Source of the DNA: Toxotes chatareus
Taxonomy: Eukaryota; Chordata; Actinopteri; Toxotidae
Direction: 5' to 3'
Assembly (NCBI GenBank): GCA_016801885.1
Contig: CM028896.1
Coordinates: 18,057,501-18,121,500 of the forward strand
Length of the DNA: 64,000 bases
This document shows positions 14,040-25,920 of this stretch, one piece after another. Position 1 is the stretch's first letter, and the number at the start of each line of letters is the position of its first letter. Both the position numbers and the translations under genes were made by a program. The notes under the pieces are model-generated. The model saw only the letters and a program-made list of their open reading frames with translations. It was not told the DNA's origin and made no database searches.

Positions 14040-14250
14040 CCATATTGGAGGAAAAAACACTGTTGACCCTGCTTAGATTGGATTTACCGCAAGGCTGGAT
14101 CCAACCACTGGAAGACATGATGGATTATTGTAATGGCCACCTCAATGGCCTCTTTGTCATGTTTAAATGGCAATACATTTGAGGTGGGAGGGGCAAGTTT
14201 AACAACGTGCGGCTGAGGAGGCAGATGATGTGTTTGAGGTGTAAATAAAA
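14040..14250. other. Candidate conserved non-coding element
   Basis: Non-repetitive, with GATTATTGTAATGGCCACC, a second AATGGCC 13 bases on, TTTAAATGGCAATACATTTGA and GTAAATAAA (forkhead-like). Confidence 0.35.
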
Positions 14251-14891
14251 AAGTGTCAGAGGCTGAGCTGACGGCTGCAGGTGGGAGGACGTGTTCGTCT
14301 CCACCTCGCTGTGTGTGTCACTGCAGGTTATTACTATTGATCGTCTTTCATTATAACATTAATCAGCAGCCATTAAAAGCCATTATTATATCAGGCTGGA
14401 CCTTCGCCAGGATCCAGTTACACACACTGGTGGCATTTTCTCTCCAGCTGTGACCAGTCAACATGTTAATATGTTTATAAAGTCCAACAGACATCAGACA
14501 TCAGACATCAGACAGTCAGGGACAGAGCGACACACAAAGAACATGCGTGTTGTTCCATCTGTGCTTCAAACTCACAAACCTTTTATTTGACCCTTTATTG
14601 TGCAGCACTTTGTAAAGTCTGATGTTTAATATTGATCGACTGCTGATGTTTTATTGGCACATGATGGATTAATGATGCAGACGCTGGTAACAAGCAAGCG
14701 TTCAGTAAAAATGGCAGTTCTTACTCTTCCTCCTCCTCTTTTCTTTTCTTTTCGTCTCCTTATAAGACGTGGACAGGTGGAGCAGGTGGAAGTGTTGATA
14801 TGACAGGTGATACACTGTGGACACCTCATACAGACCCAGTCTGAGCAGCTGTGTGGAGGACAGGAGCAGTTACTCCTGAAGTCAAACTTAC

Positions 14892-16419
14892 CCTGAGCCA
14901 GAGCCACGGCCTCCTGGATCCTGGACTCGTCTCCATCAGGGTCTCTGCTGTCTTCACGGTCCACCAGCCTCTATCAAGACAGAGACACATGTTTTTAGCG
15001 TGAGTGTGCACGTCCAGTCAAACTGTCCCACACTGATGCAGCAGTTGTTCTGAAGGAGCCGCTTCTCCTCTGTGATCCACAGCTTTTACAAACATGAACC
15101 CTCTGACACGAAGAGAATCAGAGAAACCTGCAGACGGAGTGAAAGCAAAGTTCCTTCAGATAAAACTCCAGTGAGAAACTCTGCACATGGTAAAGATGCT
15201 GATAGAGCCCCCCCCCCCCCGGTCATTAAGTGTGTGATCTTTGAACTCTCAGGGAAATCATTACCCCTGATCATCTGCTGTCAGTGACACTCTGTTCCCA
15301 TGGAAACCTGATACCGTCAACTTCAGGTCCTGCAGTCCAGGTAAAGAAAAGAGGTGTAAAGAGAAGACGTGTCCTGGATGAGCAGACTGACTAACACCTG
15401 TCCAGTCTTCAGTGAAACAGCGGCTCATTGTGAAGACGCCGCCACACAAACGGACCTCAGACAACCAGAGGTTTCACAGCACAGGCGTCACCTCAGGAAT
15501 ACAGAGACACCTGATGCTCACGGCCTGTTTAACCAGACCCACCTGGAGCCGCCACACAGGTGGGACTCCCGGGGTTTGGAGGGAAAATTACTGGAGCTGG
15601 TCAGTGATTTTTAATCTGTTAAAGCTGATGTTTCTGTCTGAGACGCTGCGTCTCCAGCGAGAGACTGCTCCTTCAAACCACTGACTTCCTTTGTTTTGGT
15701 GACAGACGTCCACCTTCAGCCTGAGTGAGGCGTCCCCGCAGAGGACTACCTGAGGGACGGTTCTGAGCAGAGCTCTGAAGGGTTCTGCTGCGAGGCGAAT
15801 GAGTGGATGACAGAGAGGAGGAGTGAGCAGGACAGGTTCATCTGTTTGGAGACAGACCGAGCTCCCACGCTGGGGCAAACAGTCTATAACAGAATGTAAA
15901 TGAAGTAGCCTGAGCCAACAAACCACTACTTTCTCTCTATCATGAATAAATATTAGTAGTTCTCCGTCTCGGCCCGAGCTGCTTGTTCTCCCACAAAGCT
16001 CCGTGTGTGGCGTCACATTCCTCGCTTCCTGTTGCTACACCGAGCGCCTCCGTCGCCCTCCGTGGTGGAAACACGGGGGGTGGGGGGCACCTTGTTATCA
16101 AAGAGCCCGTTGGATGGTAAACACAAAGTCATTAACCTGCGACCTGGCTGGATGGCAGGCGGGGGAGGGGGGAGAGGAGGGGGGGTCTGACTGTTTGGAC
16201 AGGAGAGTCCCCTGAGACCTGGGGAGGTGTCAGGACGAGATGGACTCATCAAACTGGCTTTACCATCACAGTGATACTGACGCTGCTGAGAGAGTTTAAA
16301 CCTCCACTCGTGTCTGAGACGTCCTCTGGAGACGCTGCTGGACACCACCCAGAGGAAGGAGCACAGGAAATGACATCATCTGACAGGAGTTCAGTCCAGA
16401 GGATCAATGAGGTTTATAA

Positions 16420-16453
<34 letters not shown>

Positions 16454-19400
16454 ATTATAGGCTGCAAAGATTCATCTATCAACTGTTTTAGGAAACTAAA
16501 TAATAAATGAATAAACACAGAGCAGAGTCCCTGACTTCCACAGTCTGTTCAGGAAAAGCTTCTCAGCTTTTATCCTGAAATCCTCCCTCACTGACAGCTT
16601 CCTGTGAGCCTCCTCAGTGAAAGGCAGGAACGGGGCGAAGGTGGCGTGTGCGGGCAGGAAGCAGAAAGTTGGAGCACGTGAGGAGTCGATGTGAGCCCGG
16701 TCTCCTGACAGACGGAGCTGGAAATGGTTTCTCTGTCAGGGGATAAACTGCACTCTCCAATCCCCAGACCCATTTAGGCAGCAGATGAAAAGGCGGGTGG
16801 ACACGTTCTACATGTTCCTCCCTGTGATTCAGCTCCAGCCAGCTGATAAACAAAACACCAAATATCCACTGCTTTTTTTTGACAGCCACTTTTCAGCTGC
16901 CACTCCACATAAAGACGCCGCCGCCGCCCGCTCTCCTCCTTCCCTCCGTCGCTGTCGATCACGGCTCGGCCCGGCTGACGGCCGCCGCCTCGTCTCTCTC
17001 TCACTCAGCCGGCGCTCTGACAGCACATTAATCCAAATCAGCAGCTGAAAATAATTATGGCATTATGGGAACAGTAGTCATTATTTAGAACATGATTAAA
17101 TGTTTCTGTGTCTATTGACTGGAGCCTGTGTGATTTATGCATTTGTTTAGTCAATAGTGTGGTTCAACTGATGTCATTAATTATGTATGGAGAGTCCAGG
17201 AGCTGCCCCCCTCCTCCCCCCTCCTCCTCCTCCTCCTCCCCTCCTCCCCTGCTGCTGTTCACATCCTGACAGATGTAAGCGCAGGAATCAGAGTTTAGGG
17301 AATTGCACAGTCCCACAATCTATCTGCCCCCCCCCGTCCCCCCCCCCCCCAGCAGGTCCTCAGTCTTCGTTAACAGCCTGGTTAAACGTCTTACACAACT
17401 TTTTAAAAAGCTGAATTGTCCACAACATGTTGAACAAACCAAAGCAGCTTCATCCTGATTTGTCCTGCGTCTCTGGAGACATGAAGACTGATCACAGTAT
17501 CACGGACGGACAACGACTCCGGCTCAAACCCAGAGAAACACAATGCTGGTCACTGCTGCTTTTAGTTTTCAGCTGACTGCTCCTCTCCTGAGTGTCCTGC
17601 CCTCCTCAGTCTTCCTCAGACTCCAGCTGGATATTGAGAGGTGGTTGTTCTTCCTGATGGGGTAAAATGACGTAGGTGCTTCTGTCTGAACTCAGGCAGG
17701 ATAAACTCAGCTCGTCCCGGCTCAGCGTGAACAGACTGTGGAGGTTACATCAGTAATAGCAGCAGCATAATGTCAGCGTGGGGCTCAGCACTGACGTGTG
17801 ACGGCAGCTCGGCCCCCACCAGCTTAATACAGTGGGATCCAGGTGAATACGATCCACAAGAGTCTAATTACACTCGCACTCATCTTCAGCCTCCATGTTA
17901 CAGCCTCACTCTCTCCATCCCTCCTGTCAGTCCATCTCTCTGAGGGATTTCACAGTCTGTGGTCTTAGCCAGAGGTCAAAGGTCATCCACCGTTCCCTTG
18001 TCAACTCTCCCCTGAGTAATTTCCATTTTAATGTCACACTTCCAATCTATCAGAGCTGTGACGGACATCACACGGCGGCTTTAAGCCTCCTTCCCTGGGC
18101 TCTGCTCCTTCAGCCTGAGCCTGTTTAAAGTGAAAGCTCACTGTTTGGATCAGAGTTAGATCAGTTAGATCCCCCCCCCCCGGACATACACCCCCTAACT
18201 GAACACAACACATTTCAGAACCTGACAGCAGTTTACAGTGGGTCCGTGGATTCAGGTGAACGGTTGTACAGGAACCTTCCTGAGGACGAAGGTGGAACCT
18301 TTAAACCTTTAACTAACACGAAGAGCTGAAAGAACCAGACCTTTAATCAGCCTGCAGCTATTTATATTAGGATGAAGACGACAGGTCGTGTGTGTGTGTT
18401 CAGTGCAGAGGGTTAGGGTTAGGAGGCGGGGAGTGCATTATATCATGAGTGTCCTCACAAAGATATAAGTAAGGTGTGTGCGTCTGTGTGTGTGCGTGGG
18501 GGGGTAACGCACGCGGCGGTCTGAGGTTCCACCTTTCGGCGTGTGGCGACCCGCTGACTGGAGCTGTGGCGCTCCGTACGCCATCAGTCCTCGGCGGGGC
18601 AGGAGGAGGGAAACCTCAGCGTGTGATGTTGATTTTTCAAAAACAAAATGATGTTTTCAGCGTTGTGAGATGGCTGGTTCCACTCACTGCTCTCCCCTCA
18701 TGCCTGACGTGGGATATTAATGCGCTCCAGTAACTGTTAATTTCACTTTGGAGAAGTGATTTATGGGTAGACGGAGAGCAGAGCCATAATCTAATTGAGA
18801 TCAGAATGGCTGTTTCTCACACAGTCACGCCTGCACCTTCCAGATGGGGCACAATGATTAATGCATAATGAGCAAATAATTCATGAAATTAATAAAAAAC
18901 AATTCTTCAGCTCTTCATGGAGAGAAGAAGAAAAACAAATAGGAATCAGTGTGTTTCTGTGGTCTGTGCGCTGCTGAAGGGGGAGCAGCAGGCGGCACCA
19001 TCAATCTGACATCGGCCTGTCTGTCTCTACGCACGCTTTAGAAAACAATACGGAGCAGGAGGGAGGACGTTTCTGGACCATTAATGTCTTCATCCAAATG
19101 TCTGCATCCCTCACGTCCCATGACAGGAAGCAGCCTCTGAGCGCTGCCGGCTGAGTCTGAGTGGAGGTGCTGAGGGCGTCGCTCCCTCCGAGCAGACGTC
19201 GCAGGAATCTGGTTCTACGAGGCTCAGAGACGTGGCGGGACGCAGCAGAGGACCAGTGTCCATCCACAGGACCTCTGCTGTCCCCCTGTGGAACCCGGCT
19301 GCGACCAACAACCTGCTGATTATTTTATTTGTGACGTGTCTCTGCATTCACAACGTTATTCAGAAGCACATAAACACGGTGAGACCGGCACACCTCCGTC

Positions 19401-20772
19401 CACTAAGCCTGGTTAAAGGGACAATACGTGAGGGTGAAGAAACACACTAGCATGCTAACAAGTTAGCTCCAAGCCATCACGTCTCACAGTACCACTGCAT
19501 ACCTGAGGAGGCGACGGTGAGTCACCAGTCTGATGAGACGATGCCACCACTGTCTCCACTGCGTCCTCCCAGTCCCTCTGACAGGACAGACTGGGAGCGT
19601 CACCAGTCAGACGTACTCAGTCTAATTTTCCAAACATTTTATAAAAAGCTGATTAATGCACTGGACGATAACTGGTCCTTTCAAACACGAGGATCAGCAA
19701 CAAATGGATCAATGTGACTCAGAATCATCATTAGAATCTCTGAGAACTGGACATTAGTCTAAGTGGACTCCAGAAGACGGATGCTGCAGGAAAAAGGAGG
19801 ATGGTGAAAGAAGTGGCCGTTTATCGATTGACAAAACTATAACTATAACATCTCCATCTTCCAACAGCAGCTGCTTCTCTGTCAGAAAAGATCCATAACA
19901 CTCAGCACCGACACCTTTCAGGAGAAAACCTCTATTGATTTTTACATAAGAATTCATCTTTCTGCATTAGAACAGTGTGGAGCACATTTCTAACACTGAT
20001 CAGCTGTATCTATCATTATCTGATTTATGTCATCGTGGAGCGGGGTCTGTGTGTGTGTGTGTGTGACGGAAAGACACGTCCACGGTAAGACACGTCCACG
20101 GGGTTAAAGTGTCTCTGCTGTAATGAACTATGTCTTTAATGTGGAGGGGTGTGTGTGTGTTACATCACAGTATTTGTTTGCTTAGCTCAGCTCCTGGCTC
20201 ACTGACCTGCGTAGCTGGAGCACAGAGTTCAACTGGACGAGTGTCCAGGTCCAAAAGGGTTAAAAGTGCCAGTCACATGGGAAGGTGTCCCACGTCCTCA
20301 CCAGGTAAACCTCGACCTCAGCCCAAAGGACACAAACTTTACCTGCATTGACCAGGAAATAACCAGCTGTGAGACTCTGAGACTCTGATAATGTTACTGT
20401 CTTTACACATGGAATAAATGGTACTAACATCATCAGGGACGTAGGACTCTGTCCATATTCCTCAGTAAATGTGATCCAGTCCACTCGGGGTCCCTGAGAC
20501 ACCCCCCCCTCCCCCATCATGCTGGGCCCCAGCTGAAATGAAGTCCCCCGGGACGGCAGCGATTTCAATTTACTTAGAGAGCGGTGTTCACTTCTCTCTC
20601 AGTAAATACCTGAGGATTGGACGGGACACACTTAAAGTCATTGGCTGTAAATGAGAGACAGTGAGGTCAGCTGACTTTATAGACCCATTATAATCTTTGG
20701 TGGTGGGGGGGGGAGGTCCCGGGGGCTGATCGAAAGGATCAGTGCATCTGATCTGACTGGTCCCTCACAATG

Positions 20773-20816
<44 letters not shown>

Positions 20817-22941
20817 CAAACTGAGGAGGTTTATTCAGCTTGTACATTATCTTCATTAATGGAGACCAACAGGAAGTGTCCTCTCTGTCTCGGTCTCTGT
20901 GTCTCTGTCTCAGACTGGCTCTGCTCCTGATCTCTCTGTCTCTGTCTGAGGACTGTCCACCTCTCTGTGAAGACAATGAAGTGAGGAATCAGGACGTTAC
21001 AGGCTGCAGCTCGTGTCCCTGTATCCCCGGAGGACACAGAGACGTCTCCTCAGCTGCTCAGGACGACATAACTAAAGGGGCATTACCCCTGGTTGTGACA
21101 TCACCAAACAAACGGCGAGGCCTTGGTGAGCATGGGAACAGCGTCACGGTCCTGCAGTGAACTGACCGAGAAAACAAGGCACAATTTGAGCCTTGTGCTG
21201 TGCGGCCGTCTCCACCTCTGTCTCCACCTCCGCCTCCGCCTCCGTCTCCACCTCCGCCTCCGCCTCCACCTCCGTCTCCACCTCCATCTCCACCTCCGCC
21301 TCCGCCTCTGCCTCTGCCTCCGCCTCCATCTCCACCTCAGCCTCCGCCTCTGCCTCCGCCTCCGCCTCTGTCTCCACCTCAGCCTCCGCCTCTGCCTCTG
21401 CCTCCGCCTCCGCCTCTGTCTCCACCTCAGCCTCCGCCTCTGCCTCTGCCTCCGCCTCCGCCTCTGTCTCCACCTCCGCCTCCGCCTCCACCTCCACCTC
21501 CGTCTCCACCTCCATCTCCACCTCCGCCTCCGCCTCTGCCTCCGCCTCCGCCTCCATCTCCACCTCAGCCTCCGCCTCTGCCTCCGCCTCCGCCTCTGTC
21601 TCCACCTCCGGCTCCACCTCTGCCTCTGTCTCCACCTCCGCCTCTGCCTCCGCCTCTGCCTCCACCTCCGCCTCTGCCTCCACCTCCACCTCCACCTCCG
21701 CCTCTGCCTCCGCCTCCGTCTCCACCTCCGCCTCCGCCTCCACCTCCGTCTCCACCTCCATCTCCACCTCCGCCTCCGCCTCTGCCTCTGCCTCCGCCTC
21801 TGCCTCCGCCTCCATCTCCACCTCAGCCTCCGCCTCTGCCTCCGCCTCCGCCTCTGTCTCCACCTCAGCCTCCGCCTCTGCCTCCGCCTCCGCCTCCGCC
21901 TCCGCCTCTGTCTCCACCTCCGCCTCTGCCTCCGCCTCTGTCTCCACCTCCGCCTCTGCCTCCACCTCCGCCTCTGCCTCCGCCTCTGTCTCCACCTCCG
22001 CCTCCACCTCCGCCTCTGCCTCCACCTCTGCCTCCGCCTCTGCCTCCGCCTCTGCCTCCACCTCTGCCTCCGCCTCCACCTCTGCCTCTGCCTCCGCCTC
22101 TGTCTCCACCTCCGCCTCCGCCTCCACCTCTGCCTCTGCCTCCGCCTCTGCCTCCACCTCTGCCTCCGCCTCTGCCTCCACCTCGGTCTGCACGGAGCTG
22201 ACAACTTTCTCTCATGTACACCAACTTTCCCAGGCAGGACCAGCTCCATAAAAGGCCTCTTCCTGCGCCTGAGCTCATAAATCAGAGCAGCCCTGCCCGG
22301 CTCTCTCACACATCTCCCCGCACACACAGCAGGTTCACACTGGTTCTGTCTGTTGTCCAGCAGCCGTCCACGTCTCTGCAGTGTGTGGAAACCACGCGCT
22401 CACATCTGATAACGGCTGAATGCTGTGGGAGGGCGATGGCATTCGCTGGCTGCGATCGATTACACAAAGATCCTTCAGATAGTCAGAAACAGAGACGCAG
22501 GCGAGAGTTATGAGAGTTAGCATTTATCAAAGACGATGGAACCGTACGAGCTGAGGCCGCTGAAGTGTTTCATGGGAAAAGCTCTTCAAAGGACGACTGG
22601 GGTTAATCTTTAATCGTACAGAGGCGTCGAACTGAGAATCCTGAAGCTGTGAGCTCTGCTCACATGATGCTTATTGGATTATCGGTCTGAATGAGGCAGG
22701 ACTCAGGACTGAGAGACCTGATCTGGGATGTTGATGGACCGAGGAATCAGATCAGTCATCAAACTGATTCTGATTCGCTCTGATTCCCACATCAGATCAA
22801 GTCCACACAACAGACAAAGACGACACCTGTGCTGTGGTTTCAGGTGCATTTACCTGTAAAACGATCAGAGAGAAAGTCAGAGGCTCGTTCACGTCGTGTC
22901 TGTGGAGGGAGAGCCCGTCACAGACCGCGGGCTGACACTCT
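14892..22941 (-). CDS. Partial coding exons of an unidentified gene
   Basis: Two minus-strand segments look like genuine exons. The first, 22854-22941, has acceptor TTGTTTCAG and donor GTAAATG; after one base completing the split Arg codon it reads ECQPAVCDGLSLHRHDVN and ends FSLIVLQ in phase 0. The second, 14892-14970, has acceptor TCTTGATAG and donor GTAAGT; it reads RLVDREDSRDPDGDESRI then QEAVALAQG, starting in phase 0. Phases fit the first exon at 25.62 kb and each other, and each segment's other frames are mostly closed. A possible 24-base micro-exon at 13670-13693 would also fit (EVLSWWKK). I do not recognise the protein; no domain is visible in the roughly 60 residues, and further exons may lie to the left or outside the window. 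Confidence 0.45.
17040..17195. other. Candidate conserved non-coding element
   Basis: AT-rich and non-repetitive, with AATAATTATGGCATTATGG, AACATGATTAAATG, GATTTATGCATTTG and GTCATTAATTATG, all homeodomain/POU-type cores. Confidence 0.35.
18715..18925. other. Candidate conserved non-coding element
   Basis: Contains TAACTGTTAATTTCAC, AATCTAATTGAGATC, CAATGATTAATGCATAATGAG and AATTCATGAAATTAAT without simple repeats. Confidence 0.35.
20774..20812. repeat. (TG)n microsatellite
   Basis: About 19 TG copies. Confidence 0.95.
21207..22188. repeat. 1 kb hexanucleotide array (CCTCYG/CCTCCA)
   Basis: About 160 copies of a 6-base unit, mainly CCTCCG, CCTCTG and CCTCCA, with longer higher-order blocks (CCTCCATCTCCACCTCAG and similar) recurring every 60-130 bases. 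The unit length keeps five long frames open (Ala-Ser, Pro/Leu and Arg/Leu types on plus, Glu-Ala and Arg/Trp types on minus). No initiation context or homology supports translation, so it is called a repeat. Confidence 0.95.
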
Positions 22942-25623
22942 CTGAAACAACAGAGCTGCTCACTTGTTGAATGTAGAGGAACATGTAAGTTCTCAGGATA
23001 AAATAAATCCAGCAGCCCTGGAGGTGTCTGTGTGTCCACGTTCAGAAACACTCAGGAGACGTGGAAACACACACCTGTACAGCTACAGGTGTAAAACTAC
23101 AACACAATGCCCTGAGATGTGGAAAAGTTAGCAGAACCCACGTGTCCTGACGGAAGAGTCCGGGTAACGTGAGCGTGAACAGGAGCCTCATTTCACCCAG
23201 CGCTAATATCCCAAACGCTTCTGATGACCTACTTATGAAGTCAGCCTCCGAGAGGCTATTGATCTGAACGCCAAATGATTTGATGTGTCTGTGCCCAATC
23301 AGAGAGGCCTGAGGAGAAAAGTGGGGCTTAAGTGCCTGAGGGTCTGTACCTCCCTTTACTTTCTTTATGACCAGACGCGCCACTGGGTCAAAGGTCAGAG
23401 GTCATTAACCCACCCAAGGTCACCCCACATTAACATTGCACCAGAGCTAATTTAATTTCCAGACAACACAGCTTATAGACAAAAATGAAATGCTTTTAAA
23501 CAGCAGTAGATTTTGAACGGCGGCGGCGAAAGCTAATCGAATCAGCGTCTGATTTAACTGCCAAAGTATTTTCCTCTACGTATTTAATCAATACTTTAGA
23601 CTCATAATACCCCGGGTCAGCGGCGGAGAGATTTCCATAATCGATGAGAAGAGGTTCTCAAGTTCAGCAGGTTATTGTGCTCTCCCTCCCTCCTCATTTT
23701 TCATAGAGTTGTTTATCGTCAAGGTGTCTGTCAGAGGGTGGAGACGTGCAGGACGGCAGAGGAGTCCTCAGAGCACTCTGTCTGAGAGACCCTGTCCCCC
23801 CGAGGTCACGTCTGATCACTGCTGCTGTGGACTCTGGTCCTGGTCTGACCTGTCACTGTGGGGAGACGCAGCCCAGTCACATGTCTGCAGGTATCAGTAA
23901 AGGTGGGGTTAGACCTGGACCACACTGAGGGGCCTCCGGTCCAGGTCCAGGACTTCAATGATATTTTAGTGTAAATCAGCTATAAAGGTTTCTGGTACAG
24001 ATCAATTTATCAGCTGATGAAAACAAAAATAATCTGCAGCTACTTTATTATTAATCATTAAAGGATGGAATAAAAACGTTGCCTCAATCTATCAGATAAC
24101 GTCTCCTGCTAAACTGATCATCGCTGGGTTTTAGACTAAAACATCAGCTTCTCGTTCTGAGTTAAAGGCAGGAGGCAGGAAGTGTCCCACAGGTAGGCCA
24201 GATGTTTCCATTCATGATCAGAGCGTCAGCCTCAGGTGTTCAGTGTGCTGAAGAAGAACTACAGACAGTTTCCTCCGAACCCTCGCCTTGTTTTTGCTGA
24301 GCACAGCCCGCTCCACATCTCCTTTTGATTTTATTTCATTTTGTTTGATTTTACAAGAGCTTGTAAAACACATTTTGATACCCAGAGCTGTTAAAGTGTA
24401 AAGAGCCTCAACAAAACCGTCCTGTCACCGGCCTGCCAATAAAAAATAAAAACCCCTTTAAGCCAATGGAGGAGCAGCAGCGCGTCTGCGGTCAGTCAAT
24501 AAACCAAACAACGGGCCGGGCAGGTCGGACCGGGCGGAGTGAGCGTCCGGTGGAGACAGCAAGGTCACAGAGGAATCCACGCCAGAGACACACAACAATC
24601 CGATGTAAATATCAATACGCTCTCACTGTTATTTGTTAAAGTTACGCTCACGACCTCTGTCTGACTCACTGTGACTGTGGATCGACTCATAACCACCGCT
24701 TTGCAAACACGCTGCATTAAAGGCGCACTTCACCCAAATTACACAAAACACACAAAGTTTCTCACAGCTGAAAAGTGTGATGTTATTCTGGATTTAATGC
24801 TGTCAACAACCGTCCTGAACACATCAATCTGTAAAACCCCACCCACCTCCAGTTTCCAGAGAAACAGCTGTAAAAAGCCTCTGTGAACACAGAGCAGCAT
24901 TCAGCAGCTACAGAGCCAGATGTTTCCCTCAGGAGCTGGTGGAGACCAAACACAGAGCTAAAAGAGAGGGACATTGGACTGAGAGTCCTCAGAGGGACTC
25001 AGAGACCGCTCCAGATGAAGGATCATGGTGAGCTGTAACAGCTCGATGTCAAAATAAAACTGTTTGAGAAAAGTTCAACATTTCAACTTAAGAAACTGTG
25101 ATATGTCAGTGTTGTGATCACAGCTTGTTTCCACTGCCCCCAAGTGGTCAAACATCAGTTACTGCAGGTTAAAACCTCAAAAACCGACAACCAGTTCAGT
25201 TCACTGTTGAATTAAACCCCAAATCTGAAGCTGGCAGGATGAGTTACCATGGAAACGTCTCTGCTTCCTTAACCAGAACATCCCCCCGGACATTACGACT
25301 CGTAGAGTTTGGGTTTGGTGTCAGCAGCAGGAAATGTGTCTTCTGTCAGACCAACAGGTAAAGAAATGAAATGTTGAACTCACAGCTCGGTTTCAGTCCT
25401 GGACAGATGCTGGTGGAACCAACAGGAACCAACAGGAACCAACGGGAACCTGAGCGTGGAACATCTGAAAAGTCCAACACAAGTCGTGTTAGCTCGCTAG
25501 CTAATGTTCAGCTGCAGACACACACACCTTTTATCTGACCAATAAATAATCATAATGTTGATTTTAATAGTAAAAAGTTAATGTAGTGCAGGAAACACGA
25601 GCCATCACAGCAGAGGACCGTAC
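22942..25623 (-). other. Putative first intron of the unidentified gene
   Basis: No exon is supported inside. It includes one candidate conserved stretch (23.4-23.65 kb) and a possible dispersed repeat near 24.73-25.05 kb. Confidence 0.35.
23400..23650. other. Candidate conserved non-coding element
   Basis: Non-repetitive, with GCTAATTTAATTTCC, AGCTAATCGAATCAGCG, TGATTTAACTGCC and GTATTTAATCAATAC. Confidence 0.35.
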
Positions 25624-25920
25624 CGTGCTCCCATTCTGAGCTCGGTCTGTTCCGAATCCAGCGCCGGGTCCTGGTTCACGGACTCCCCGTCCTCACTGTG
25701 CGGCTATTAGCAGCCTAGCTAAGCAGCTAGCATCCGCCTTCTTCCGGTAGCTTAGCGGCTAACAAACATAACAAAGGTAACAAACGGAGCCAAGCACCGC
25801 GCGAGCAGGCGCTAACTTCCGACCGCTGAACCGCCGTTACTCTCCCCACATCCCGCCACAATCCTCCGGCTCTTCCGGCTTTTCCGGCACTTCCCGTCCG
25901 CCGCAGCCGCCATGTTTCAG
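25624..25920 (-). promoter_or_regulatory. CpG-rich promoter and first exon of an unidentified minus-strand gene
   Basis: A housekeeping-type promoter. On the minus strand, GAAACATGGCGGC (a YY1-like motif, near 25910) is followed by several ETS sites (CCGGAAG) and a CpG-rich leader. A good donor (CG|GTACGG) is at 25623. The last in-frame ATG, at 25634, gives Met-Gly-Ala-Arg with the Arg codon split by the intron. Just upstream the same frame reads SVNQDPALDSEQTELR without an ATG and is closed by a TAG, so the true start may differ or a frame error may hide it. The orientation of the YY1 motif also fits minus-strand transcription. Confidence 0.55.

Larger units (their letters stand above)
14971..22853 (-). 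other. Putative intron of the unidentified gene
   Basis: Lies between the two supported exons. It holds the 1 kb hexamer array at 21.2 kb, candidate conserved stretches at 17.0 and 18.7 kb, and TG microsatellites at 16.42 and 20.78 kb. No other exon could be supported. The open frame at 15588-16016 has no family resemblance or splice sites. Confidence 0.4.

Noticed and set aside
18411..18424. Telomere-like GGGTTAGGGTTAGG
   Set aside because: Only two units, expected by chance; not an interstitial telomere array.
20260..20568. 102-codon minus-strand frame
   Set aside because: No splice sites at the edges and no recognised domain.
21101..22327. Open frames of 330-408 codons on both strands
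   Set aside because: They are by-products of a 6-base tandem repeat with no homology or splice evidence.
25815..25916. Short frame starting at ATGGCGGC in the unidentified promoter
   Set aside because: The ATG is part of a YY1-type promoter motif. The 33-residue frame ends before the donor and shows no resemblance to known proteins.
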